A stretch of DNA of 64,000 nucleotides from Rotaria macrura (Eukaryota; Rotifera; Eurotatoria; Philodinida; Philodinidae). Below, in pieces: positions 36,317-46,254 of the stretch (its first letter is position 1; each line of letters opens with the position of its first letter). The position numbers were made by a program, and so were the translations under genes. Where the stretch lies: assembly GCA_900239685.1 (NCBI GenBank), contig OENT01000569.1, positions 33,396 to 97,395 of the forward strand, written 5' to 3'. Below the pieces are notes generated by a model. It was not told the DNA's origin. It worked only from the letters and a program-made list of their open reading frames with translations, and did not search any database.

Positions 36317-36998
36317 TCACAATCGTTGGCATATGTAGGCGTCAATGGTTGTATAGTTATTATTCTGATATTCTTCAGGTTTGAAGATTTTTTCTGCACT
36401 TGCTACTTGTAAGTCACGCCGTTGCAGATATTCAGCCCAAACCAAGTTATCAAACCATCGAGCAAAGTCTGCACTAACTATGACTTGTGAATCAGATACT
36501 GCAGAACCCACTTTAGTCTGTCGTCGAAAACGCTGCATACGACAACGACTTTGTGTCGAATCAAGAAAAACTCGAATATCGAACATTGATGTGACATCTT
36601 TTGATAAAGCAAAAAGAAGAAAACCTTCCACAACTATGCAAATAGGATTGCTTTTCTCTGCGACAGGGTTCAATTGATCGAAAGGAGTTCTTGCCCAGTC
36701 GCGTTTGATTTGACTAAGTGAACTCATGAAGCGATGGATATCTATCGTTTCCGGTTGCTCTAAACTCTTAATTCTGCCAAGGGTAGGATGATTAATATAG
36801 ATTGGTCGTGTGAAAAAATTGTCTAACGAGATTGGTACAATAGGCGATTCAAGATACTTCGATAGGTGTTTTGCGTATGTTGTCTTTCCACAACCGGATG
36901 GACCAGCAATGCCAATTAAAATGACTCTGAAATGATGAAAAACACAATAGAGTATAGAATCTCAAATAGAACCCGATGGAAAATCTAGCACAATTCAT
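36317..36998 (-). CDS. Nicotinamide riboside kinase-like P-loop kinase
   Basis: Two exons: 36998-36973 (ATG start) and 36926-36317, with a 46-nt intron ending tcatcatttcag; 636 nt give 211 residues, near the usual length of the family. P-loop GPSGCGKT lies at about 17-24. SLDNFFTRP corresponds to the conserved acidic D-D-F-F region after beta-2. VVEGFLLF (about 107) matches the hallmark (I/V)(I/V)EGFLLF of nicotinamide riboside kinases. FARWFDNLVWAEYLQRR matches the FD-VWP-Y region of their C-terminal half. The reaction would be ATP-dependent phosphorylation of nicotinamide riboside to NMN, feeding NAD salvage; related uridine-kinase-like activity cannot be excluded. The first-exon donor (gttcta) is weak. 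The gene lies 61 nt behind a same-strand gene. Confidence 0.75.
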
Positions 36999-37059
36999 TT
37001 GTGACTTATCAAGCTCGTATACTAAGGAATTATAGGAAGATCTTGTTTTTCAATGAATC
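36999..37059 (-). promoter_or_regulatory. Very short spacer with possible trans-splice acceptor
   Basis: Only 61 nt separate the receiver-like stop from the kinase ATG on the minus strand. It contains CTTCCTATAATTCCTTAG, a pyrimidine-rich acceptor-like site ending 23 nt before the ATG. Bdelloids are known to use spliced-leader trans-splicing, so this could be the SL acceptor of an operon's second gene. Inference only. Confidence 0.35.
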
Positions 37060-37500
37060 TCAGTTTCCCAGTATTTGACTGTGAATTATTATCTCATTGA
37101 AGAAGTTCTCCATTACAAAAACTNNNNNNNNNNNNNNNNNNNNNNNNNNNNNGGCTGTCATACTATTGACAACCATAAGTGGACGATACCTTATTGTTGT
37201 TTGCTTCCAGATTCTTTTCATTTCATCTAACATTTGAAGCCCATTCAAGAGTCCTCGTTCTTGTCGTTCATCACGTTCCATCATACTCGTGATCACGCAC
37301 TTGATGTTGTCCAGTTTCAAATGTTTCTCACGAAGAGCATTCAATGCATCAGCTGTCTCATTGAAACATATCACATTCCAGTTTTGACCTCGGAACAAAT
37401 CTGTGCTACGGTAAATATTTGGATCAGAGTCAACCCATATGATACTGATCTGTGGATTAATACTCATGTTTATGCTAGATTCAATAGAAATACTGTCCAA
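37060..37500 (-). CDS. Receiver-like domain protein (interrupted by an assembly gap)
   Basis: The ORF starts at ATG 37500 (a second Met, MSINPQ, lies 11 codons on). It contains SIIWVDSDPNIYRSTDLFRG, then NVICFNETADALNALREKH, then IKCVITSMMERDERQERGLL and NGLQMLDEMKRIW, a pattern I recognise from bdelloid pseudo-receiver modules. The fold resembles response-regulator receivers (acidic pair at WVDSD), but the usual phospho-acceptor Asp at the end of beta-3 appears replaced (CVITSMM), so phosphorylation is doubtful. A 29-N gap at 37124-37152 interrupts the frame, and the last 20 residues after it may not belong to the protein. In bdelloids such modules often sit next to ART domains; here the same-strand neighbour is the NRK-like kinase, raising the question of a fusion or operon. 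Confidence 0.65.
   Translation of the reverse strand: MDSISIESSINMSINPQISIIWVDSDPNIYRSTDLFRGQNWNVICFNETADALNALREKHLKLDNIKCVITSMMERDERQERGLLNGLQMLDEMKRIWKQTTIRYRPLMVVNSMTAXXXXXXXXXXVFVMENFFNEIIIHSQILGN
37124..37152. other. Assembly gap (29 N)
   Basis: A run of 29 undetermined bases inside the receiver-like gene. Other single N positions are 21454, 47375, 56939 and 61409. Confidence 0.99.
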
Positions 37501-38160
37501 AATTTTTCTTACACAACTATTAAATATAATATGTTAACCAAAACACACACAAACAGTCTGATTCATATCTATTTTCATAGGATTTATCATACCACGTGTT
37601 TCATTTTTACATTTGTCTTGAAGAAAATAAAAACTGTGATTCACCGCAGTACAACAGCTGTGTCTTTTTTTTTCGCTCTGCGTACTTTCGTAACAGGAAT
37701 GAAATACTTCGTACAATGCACTATGCTTTAAGGCAGCAAACATTGGGAAAAAAAGAACCATCATACCCATATGTTAATTGTTTTTTCTCTGCTTTAAAAG
37801 ACTTTCTTTGCAATAAGAATTTCTTTATATAACTTGTACAGTTTTTAAGGCGCCTTAAACGATGGATCTTTAAAAAAATAACATTAAACCATTTCCATCA
37901 GCAGAAATATTTTAACCAGAGCATGCAGGTGTGACGTAGTTGTTACCCTCTGCAAATCACACCCATTCTCACTCTTAACAGAACCTTTCTTTGTTTTTAT
38001 TACTACCAGTTTGCTTCTATTATTTATATTTGACTCATTTATTATATATTTTCAGATTTCTTAAAAAAATTCTTCTACATTCATAGTTAATTATATCTTT
38101 CAATTAAAATAACAATTGACCGAAACGATTTTATTAACTAAACATTATCTGAGAAAAAAT
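37501..38160. other. Divergent intergenic region
   Basis: Lies between the starts of the receiver-like gene (minus) and the J-like/ankyrin/ART gene (plus), so promoters of both are expected. ORFs on both strands at 37534-37832 are mutual shadows. A small hairpin (GCAGGTGTGAC at 37925, ATCACACCCATTC at 37956) is present. Confidence 0.45.
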
Positions 38161-39409
38161 ATGGAAATACCAAAGATGATAAATCCTTTCCAGATATTGG
38201 GTATTAGTACGAATCCATCTCGTTCTATAATTAAATCTGCTTTTAAACAGAAAATTCGGTCATCCTCTAGATATGAACGAGCGATGTGTTCATTAGCATA
38301 TGCTATTCTGTGCTCAAAAGACGCGAGGAAGTATACGAGACAGAATGACATGTTTTCCCTTTAAAAAAGAAGATTATTTTTATTATGTGATCACGGGAAA
38401 CTATGAATTATTCGTGAGAGAAATAAGCAAACAAAAATATTTACTGAATCAGAGAGACGAATATGGAAGAACATTACTTTACATAGCAGCAAGAAGTGGT
38501 TTTCATAATATATGTCATTTCTTGTTGAGATCTGGATGCCAAACAAACGAAATTCAAGGTGATAGAAGTACGGCTCTTCATGCAGCAGCTTTTTATGGAC
38601 ATCAATCGATAGTTGAGCTGCTACTTGAGTATGAAGCTAATCCAGAAATAAGAAATAGTTTTGGAAACAATCCTAAAGATGAAGCTCGGAGTCAAGAAAT
38701 TCGAAATTGTATTCTTTCAAAAACTGACGATAAAATTAATACGTTATTAAAGAAATTACAAGGTGATGATTTGGCCAAAAATTTAATTGTCTTAAAATAT
38801 TCTGGTAAAATTATTGGTAAAAAAATTTTGAGAAATTTCGAAAACTCTTCGGAGTATTCGAAATCTTACTTAGATGCAAAATGGACAGTGGCTTGGCATG
38901 GAACTAAATATAAACATTTACATTCAATAATGAAGTATGGTTTACAACCAGCAGGCACCGTTCTATCACCTGGACATCATATTTCTCCAGAAAAAGGTCA
39001 TATTAGTTTGAATGTAAAAGTAGGATCGTTCTCGAATTGGACCAATGTTGTATTCATTTCACCTAGCATATTTTATGCAGCCGATGCAGTATATTCCGAA
39101 AGAATTTTCTCAGATAACCAGCGGTGGTGCGTTATTATTGAATTAAGAGTCAAGCCAGGTTCGTTTACTAAGCACAAACAGACTCTGTTGAACCAAAGAG
39201 ATTTATTGCCAGGGGAACCCGAGGACATAGAGTATAGAGTAGCTGTAAAAAATGACGATGAACTTATTCTACGAGTAGAGTCTGATAAAAATGTTGTAGT
39301 CACTGGTTTGGTTTTTGTCAATTTGACTTTTCTCGAAAATATCAATGAATATTATCAAGGGCAAGATTTATTCGCTAATTCTGAAGCTGAAAGAGCTCTT
39401 TTTCAATAA
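38161..39409 (+). CDS. J-like / ankyrin / PARP-type ADP-ribosyltransferase, with one frameshift
   Basis: Starts at ATG 38161 (MEIPKMINPF). Residues 1-65 resemble a J-domain (INPFQILGISTNPSRSIIKS, YERAMCSLAYAILCSKDA) but lack the HPD motif that activates Hsp70. The frame then breaks at the TTTTCCCTTT run (38353-38362); dropping one base joins NDMFS to FKKEDYFYYV and gives 415 codons plus stop. Two clear ankyrin repeats follow (YGRTLLYIAARSGFHNICHF, STALHAAAFYGHQSIVELLL). The C-terminal half is an ART domain: His about 246 in AWHGT, Tyr about 305 in SPSIFYA, Glu about 357 in DIEYRV, the H-Y-E triad. An AATAAA lies about 16 nt after the stop. I recognise this architecture from other bdelloid proteins; targets are unknown. 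Ankyrins probably recruit a substrate. Confidence 0.8.
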
Positions 39410-40677
39410 GTATATTGCTGTGCGAAATAAATGGACGTTTCATACGATACTTTATGGTTGTGACAGTCAATTAATATAAACCAAAATTGATATGACTCCA
39501 TCAAAATCCAGACATTATATTTTATTTTTCTTTGAATGTAATTTTCGTTGTTATTTGTATCCATTCTTATAAAAAAATTTACATAAATAAAATGTTTCTC
39601 TCTAGGTTGTCTTATTTCAATTTTGTCGGTGCGTTGTAGATAATTGTGAGTGTACTTTACAAAGAATAACAATTACAACCAACTCATAATCACCTATTGA
39701 ACATTTTAATCATAAATGAGCATTTAAAATAGCCATAGCGTATTCATAAAATGAATTTATTGTTAGGCTTGTTTTTGAAGATATTTCTTAGAATCACTAG
39801 TGATATGGGAATTACGAATGACATCAATCGTTTTAGACAATGTTCAACCTAAGTATGGTGTCGTTTGCGAACTTCTTTTTGAAACGAAATTGTGAAATTT
39901 TTTCAAAGATACCATTTTTGGCTCAAGTTGGTGGCACTTCGATGAATGCATTTTACATGTACTTCAATGATAATAAACAATCATAGGATTTTGTTCTGTA
40001 ACAATTCAGCTAACTTTTCATTTAAAAAAAAACTGTCAAGAAAATGAATCTATCATATCAAACAAAATTGTATAGCAGTGTTTTGTTTTCTAACAAAAAC
40101 ATACATCAAAATATATCCTACTATTTTCATGAATACATATAAATAGAATTATTTGTACTCAATCATCTTAAAATAATCCTCGATCAGCTTCAGAAAGTAT
40201 TTTCTTCTCATATGCGCTTGATAGTATAAGCTCTAACCGAGAACGATCGATACAATTCGATAGATTATAGAGCCACATAAATCTTTTTTTGTTTCAAGAA
40301 TTACTGGAGATTACTCTCTTGTCTTCGCTACATAATTGACACATTTTCTCTGTTTGTACGACTATTTCATTTGAGTTTCTTTCGATCATTCAGAAAACTT
40401 TACGAACTTTTCTTGAACAGCATTTGCGAATGAAATTCAATCTTTTTCATACTGAATCTTACTCTTAATCGGTTGTAGAACATACTGTGGCCACTGAAAG
40501 CATTTTCGAACCGGGATATTCATACAGTTAGCTGTGTATGATGAAACAGCTCGTCATTCTAAAATCGTTCTTCGAGATAGATTCTTAGCAAATGATGACC
40601 CCCAAGTGTTTTCTATGTATGAAACACGCAGACATCACCGATATTAATTCGAATTGAAATCGATCAAAACCAATATC
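39410..40677. other. AT-rich intergenic DNA
   Basis: Contains the J-like/ankyrin/ART poly(A) signal at 39426-39431. No further gene is convincingly visible. Confidence 0.5.
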
Positions 40678-40759
40678 GACGAGATGGCCGAGCGGTTAAG
40701 GCGTTAGACTGCTAATCTAATGGGCTCTGCCCGCGTGAGTTCAAATCTCACTCTCGTCG
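40678..40759 (+). tRNA. tRNA-Ser (GCU anticodon)
   Basis: 82 nt. The acceptor stem GACGAGA (40678) pairs with TCTCGTC (40752-40758), with G as discriminator. The anticodon stem TTAGA/TCTAA encloses CTGCTAA with GCT at 40711-40713, reading AGC/AGU serine codons. A long variable arm (TGGGCTCTGCCCGC) marks a class II tRNA. The A box (TGGCCGAGCGGTTAAGGCG) and B box (GAGTTCAAATCTC) form the internal Pol III promoter. No intron. CCA follows in the genomic sequence, probably by chance since eukaryotes add it post-transcriptionally. Confidence 0.97.
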
Positions 40760-40763
40760 CCAC

Positions 40764-40770
40764 TTTTTTT
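40764..40770 (+). terminator. Pol III T-run terminator
   Basis: Seven T residues begin four bases after the tRNA 3' end, the usual termination signal for RNA polymerase III. Confidence 0.85.
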
Positions 40771-42161
40771 GATTCTTTCACGTCATCAATTTCTTTGAAG
40801 TGTTCATATTTCTTACTATTATTTTAATATTTTTTCATTTCTTCTCTCCAAACGTTTCTAAATCATCAACAACTGTTGAAAATGCCTGTAAACAACTAGC
40901 TAAAGTATTTAATGTTATGCAAGGTTATATAAAAAATAAGACTATCCAATGTATTACCATTGCTTACTCTTATTAGTTATTCGATGTTCTGACACCATGA
41001 TTGAAAGCGTTTCAAAAACAGAAAGTTCTTAATTACAGTATTTTATTAGTTGTGCTTATTATTTTTTGTTGATTGGATTTCATTCAGATATTTCAATTTC
41101 AAGAACGAACAACTTACTTAGATTTCTCTCAGATTATGGTATAAAATCAAGTCACGTACCCTATTAGAGCACTTTGACAGATCGAGGTGAAAATACAGTA
41201 TTTGAATTGAATCTCAAGTCAACGCATCTAAGTTGTAACAATCGTTCGTATTATTGTATGTGCAGAGTTTTGGCTAGCTGTTGAGTGATAAAATCGTCGA
41301 GATATAGTTAATAATATTATTCTTGATCGAAAATTAATTCCAGATGCAAGTGTTAAAAGCTACTTCAAAGCACCAATATAAGTCGTATAAAAAATGCGTA
41401 TTGAAATTTATTGTCTAGCAGCTATCATACAGAAGTATTGGCATCAGATGGAGTCTATCATACTTTCATGTACGGTTTTAAATAAAAAATTGTTTTCCAC
41501 ACTTAAGTGTACACGATGAAAATATTTTTTTGTTATGTAGGAAGCTGAAAACAAAAGAATTTCAAAATTTTTATTTAAAATGACCTTGTAAATTATACAT
41601 ACACTTCATATTAGTTTTGTTTCATATTTTGCGACACTGTTATTCATAATTTTGTCTAAGTAATCAAAGCGGCGGTTATTTTTAACCATATTGGATCATC
41701 TTTGTTATGTAAAGTGCATCGTGCGAATTTTTCAACGATAGTTCGAAGCAGCGTGAGCGAATTTTTATGATTTCACTGTCCTTGACTTTCTCTAGGGATT
41801 GAAGGTATGGGCATGGGTCTTATGCGAAATTCAGTATCCACTAACACACAGAAAACTTTCATCGTGTAAAATTTATCGGATATCGTTTACTGATTAGTTT
41901 CTTGTTCAATCCTTCTTGTTTTACACTCACTAATTAGTTGCCAAATCATTGTGTTAGGATAAATCCGTTTCAATAAAATCGTTATTTAGTCATCGATATC
42001 CTGGTTATTCTGGATTACATTTGTTTCATGGCCTAGATAACTTGTAATGTGATGTAAGAAACTATTACCATCATTTAACGATTGAATACGATATATTAAT
42101 TCGTATCATTTTATGTGTACTGATAATACATACATGCAAGCACAAGAAATGTATTGATATA
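40771..42161. other. AT-rich intergenic DNA
   Basis: Nothing recognisable between the tRNA terminator and the MITE. Confidence 0.5.
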
Positions 42162-42287
42162 CTTAGGGCTGACCAAATGGAGTGAAATTGATACTTTAAG
42201 ACCACATAATAACCTTCAGAATCTTTCTTTCTATACAGTCTGATAGAGAAAAAAATGCTCTATTTCCCTATGCTATTTGACCCTACT
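42162..42287 (+). repeat. Left terminal inverted repeat of MITE
   Basis: 126 bp, from CTTAGGGCTGACC to GACCCTACT; differs from the right copy mainly at AAATGGAG versus GAAAGTAG. Confidence 0.92.
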
Positions 42288-42920
42288 GCAACAAACATCA
42301 TAATAATAAAATTTCGAAGAAAAGTGTTTTTTAAAAGTATGTCACGGTTACGGTGTGTGTTGTCAATAACTCTTCAAAGAAACATGATAGAGAGCCGTAG
42401 TTTCCAAGGTTGGAAAGTGGAGACGAAGATGCATCGAATTGCATATCACATATTTTCTCAGACGTTATCTGAAACAACTTGAATCGATCTTTTAAGTATT
42501 GAAAACAGTCGTGTTCTATTTTTTCACAGAGATTGCTAGAGAAATCACTTGGCGCTTCAAAAAGAACGTCTATAATTTCAGAATGAAATTTCAAAATATC
42601 CAAATTTTCTGTACTTTTTTAGAGCTTACATCAATGGCTTCAATGTTCACTTGAAAAATGGGAATTCATTGTAAATATCTCGCGAGTAGCATAGTTTTCA
42701 AAGAGGTTGATTGAAAACTTTTAAAAAGTCATGTCAAAAAATCTACAATATACGCTTTGATGTATCTTCCTTTTCTCTTTCTAACCGTGAAAACCGCAGC
42801 TTTGTATCTTGTTTCTATGAAACGCTATTCAAAAAATATTCACTGAATGGGCCTTGATATAACTGTCAGGCATAAAAAAGATAAGTATTTTAGAAATTTC
42901 ATTATTATGATATTAGTTGA

Positions 42921-43046
42921 AGTAGGGTCAAATAGCATAGGGAAATAGAGCATTTTTTTCTCTATCAGACTGTATAGAAAGAAAGATTCTGAAGGTTATT
43001 ATGTGGTCTTAAAGTATCAATTTCACTACTTTCGGTCAGCCCTAAG
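42921..43046 (-). repeat. Right terminal inverted repeat of MITE
   Basis: 126 bp reverse-complement partner of the left repeat, ending GGTCAGCCCTAAG before TA. Confidence 0.92.
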
Positions 43047-43467
43047 TACAATACGCCGTTTTCTTGTGGGATGAATTTTGGTTTCTCTTACAAATGAGTT
43101 ACGTTCTCACCCACACTCAAAATAACATTTTCATAGATAAGTGTCGCTCTAAGAAGAATACGCCTTGGATTGTATACAATCATAGACAATATCTTTCAAT
43201 TGCGGAATAGACTAATAGATTTAGTTCATAATTGCTTAATAACATGCTATCCTTTCTTTTTGTTGTACTGACTATGTAAAGCAATAAAATCAATGTGATA
43301 TGGAAGATTTTTCGATGGAAGTTAATTTTTATCTTCCATTGAATGTACCAAAATCTGTTACCTTCTTGGTAGATATTGAACTTAACCTACAGACAAATCT
43401 TGCAGAGTTTGGCTCGCTCGGTCTTACTGGTTTTATTGATATCTTTGCAGTAGGTATAGCTATAGTC

Positions 43468-43523
43468 TGTGGGTGTGGGTGTATAACTAGAAATCCTCTT
43501 CAGCGTTATTGATACCCACACCC
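43468..43523. repeat. Telomere-like TGTGGG hairpin
   Basis: TGTGGGTGTGGGTGTA (43468-43483) and ATACCCACACCC (43512-43523) form a perfect 10-12 bp stem around a 28-nt loop. The best-formed member of the dispersed G/T-rich hairpins in this window. The surrounding 43047-43630 holds no gene. Confidence 0.75.
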
Positions 43524-43630
43524 TATGAATACAATGACTGAAAACAGCCTTCAGTCAGATCATTTTCCCGTTTTGTTGAAAGATGTTCCAAGTAGAATAT
43601 TCTTTGAAGACATTTCATCAAATACTTAAA

Positions 43631-44533
43631 CATCTTCTGTCATATTGTTGTGAACTACATCAGATAACAGATATTGATGAGGAAGTACAAGAAAAGATTA
43701 ATAATCAAATATGTTAACAGAAGCAAAATTTTGATGACATACGAAAATGTTTCGAAATTTTATATTAAAAAAGCAGCTTCTTAAATCGATTAAAATAGAA
43801 TTCAATTTAAAGATGCTAAATGAATGAGCTGTTCATTACATAGTTAGATATGTTAGACAAACTATAATGAAGTCTTACAACGTTTCAGTATGAATCTTTC
43901 ATATCTATTGAGACTTTTGAAAAGTATTTACATGAATTTGACATAGTTCCATTCAAGATATGCGTGTTCTTAAAAACAAAATAAATGAAAATACATTAGC
44001 AACTCAAAATTCGTCTTAGTTAGATTCAAAATTTTTGGATTATGACAAAAAAAGATTTCTGAATATATACAAGCTACTAAATCTTGCTATAGTAAAAATA
44101 ATATACTACCGTCAGAAGTCATATAACCTCTAGTAACATAACTGAACAACACTATTCATAGCCTGGCGAACATTTGACGTCAAAATATTTAAATGATAGA
44201 TATGATCATTTATTTGAACAAGACGTTTTTGTTTTCTAGTAATGGTTAAGTTAGAAAAGAATTTTTAATAATCTTCAAGACAATGATTAAAAAGAGGATG
44301 CTGAAACGATTCGATGCTTACGACAGTGTACTATTGATACAATAAATGCATATACGAAAAGTTTCTTAGCTTTACGTTATAGTGCTTTAGTAGCTTTTAC
44401 TCATTTTGAAAGGAATTGTAATGAATTTCTATCGACTTGCGAAACAATCAAAACTACACAATTGATACTTTCGATAGGCCAACGACTAGATAAATTATTG
44501 AGACTCTTTAATTATTCGAATGAGAACTATTGA
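43631..44533 (+). pseudogene. Decayed coding region, family unknown
   Basis: Coding-like blocks are separated by stops and frame changes: HLLSYCCELHQITDIDEEVQ at the start, YESFISIETFEKYLHEFDIV in the middle, and TINAYTKSFLALRYSALVAF continuing to SIGQRLDKLLRLFNYSNENY before TGA TGA at the end. Codon choice and helical pattern look protein-derived. Some breaks could be introns, but there are too many stops for an intact gene. Not recognised. Confidence 0.4.
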
Positions 44534-45428
44534 TGATTATTGAAATATATACGTCATCATTGATATGAAAATTTTACTTGAGAGTGGAATGCGCGAATTA
44601 AATAAATAAAAAAACAATAATAAATAAATGCTTTTTGAATTGTTCAATTTTTGATTGATCATCATTTGTGAACAATATTAAATTAAATGTATTGAATAAG
44701 ATGTATCAATACATAGGATTCTTTTTCACATTTTATCAATAAGAGAAATAGCAAAGAATCGATTATCTTTTCAATACTTTGTTTTGCTCATATAATTCAT
44801 ATTCTAATTATACTTTTTCTTATCGATCGTATCCAGAAATTTTCGGCTACAGACAGTAGTAATTTATTATATTAAAAACATGGAATACATTTCTTCTATA
44901 ATTCATTAAAAGTCATAGCTTTTGTTGAAGTCAACGAGAATAAGTGAAAGTGATCTTCGTCTTATTCATCACTCTATCAGCACTGCTCCAGTCACATTTG
45001 AGAAAAGAGACAGATTTGACTGTGCTATTTTTTGTTGTCAAAACGATTATGGACTCACGGAATCTATTACATTTTCTCCATGTACTATTAAAGAATGTTA
45101 CTGTGAAACATATCTCATCTCTTCCCAATTCATTTTGTTCGTAGATATACATGTATGCCTTTTGTATTGAAATGTTGAATAAATCTGTGCTCTCATATTA
45201 AAACTCTCATGTTTGGTATTGAGAGAAGAACAAATACCAAAACTTGTCGTATGAAAATATGGAACAGAAAAAAGTGTTCCGACGAATGGGATATATTTCA
45301 AAAGGTTTTTATTTTCACGTAGAGTAGAATTATCCCTCAAATATTGTTCTTACAGAGAGAAATTCGAAAGTAAAGACAGAAGTAGTTTATGTTCGTTTAG
45401 AAAACTTGAAGAAACTTTTCACTGTATA
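44534..45428. other. AT-rich intergenic DNA
   Basis: Overlapping short ORFs on both strands at 44922-45340 cannot be ranked; none has a recognisable domain. Confidence 0.4.
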
Positions 45429-46254
45429 TACCGGGGTGAGAAAGAAATAATGGCACATTTTTCATCTATTTCGTTGTTACGTTTTAGCATCTAATTCAAT
45501 TACTTTGTTATTAAAATGAATCTCCATGAAATTCTCAATAAAACAGTTTATTTTGCTTCAAAAACTGTTTTAGATAAACAGAAGTTAATTGATGAAAACT
45601 CAAGATCTACCAAGTATCGCACTTCTTAAATATGAAAACGGAGACTGTCGGTCGAAAATCTTTCACGATTTAGCCGTTGCTTTTTCATTATGAACAACTT
45701 GGTAATAGATTTAAATGATCAAAGACATCGAAAATAGGAATCTGTCTTCTTCTTCCAGTCGCAACCGTACGGCACGAACATCAGACAACATCCGAAGGGT
45801 GAAACAAAGTATAATGAGGAAAAAACGAATCTCAGCTAGGAAAATAGGAAAGGAATTGGCTATATCAGAGGCAACTGTTCGTAGAATAATCCATGAAGAC
45901 CTTGGATTGTTTCCGTATAAAGTTATCATAGAACCGACCATCACGAAAGTTCAAAAAAAGAAGCGAATATGCATATTGGGCAGCGAACAATTTCAAAAAC
46001 GATGACCTAAAGAAATGGCTATTTTCGGACTAGAAGTTATTCGATTTGGACGGCTTGTACAATGTTCAAAATGATTGGATTTGGGCAGCCAATCGTCAAG
46101 AAGCTGATGAGAATGGCGAGGCCAAAAAAAGAAACACAACTTTCTCACAAAAGTTACGATTTGGCTAGGAGTATGCCGTAGGGGTTTAACAATACCTGTC
46201 ATTTTGGACGATGGAACTCTAAATAATTATACCAATCAATCATTCTATGGGTGA
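45429..46254 (+). mobile_element. Truncated, inactivated mariner-type transposon
   Basis: A possible 5' terminus (TA then CCGGGGTGAGAAAGAAATAA) lies at 45429; no inverted partner is found downstream, so the 3' end is missing. The transposase remnant starts before 45715. Its helix-turn-helix region is clear: RTARTSDNIRRVKQSI, then ISARKIGKELAISEATVRRI and IHEDLGLFPYKVIIEP, typical of mariner transposases. A frameshift occurs at the A-run near 45955. The next frame reads AYWAANNFKNDDLKKWLFSD, but the codon after the catalytic Asp is TAG where Glu is expected before KLFDLDG. Another frameshift lies near 46125, and the reading ends at WLGVCRRGLTIPVILDDG and a stop at 46252. The third catalytic residue is absent. 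It cannot encode active transposase. Confidence 0.85.

Larger units (their letters stand above)
42162..43046. mobile_element. 885-bp MITE with 126-bp terminal inverted repeats
   Basis: The ends (42162-42287 and 42921-43046) are near-perfect inverted copies, outermost bases CTTAGGGCTGACC. Each end is flanked by TA (42160-42161 and 43047-43048), the target duplication typical of Tc1/mariner-type insertion. The 633-bp interior has no transposase; ORFs inside (such as 42331-42603 minus) are short. It is therefore non-autonomous. The TIR similarity (a few mismatches near the ends) suggests fairly recent insertion. Long TIRs relative to length are unusual for mariner MITEs. Confidence 0.92.

Noticed and set aside
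40759..40763. Encoded CCA end suggesting a bacterial tRNA
   Set aside because: Internal A/B boxes, class II eukaryotic form and Pol III T-run point to a nuclear gene; CCA followed by C is probably chance.
44922..45340. Overlapping ORFs on both strands, one with a signal-peptide-like start
   Set aside because: No ATG for the signal-like frame, no domain, and opposite-strand frames are equally open.
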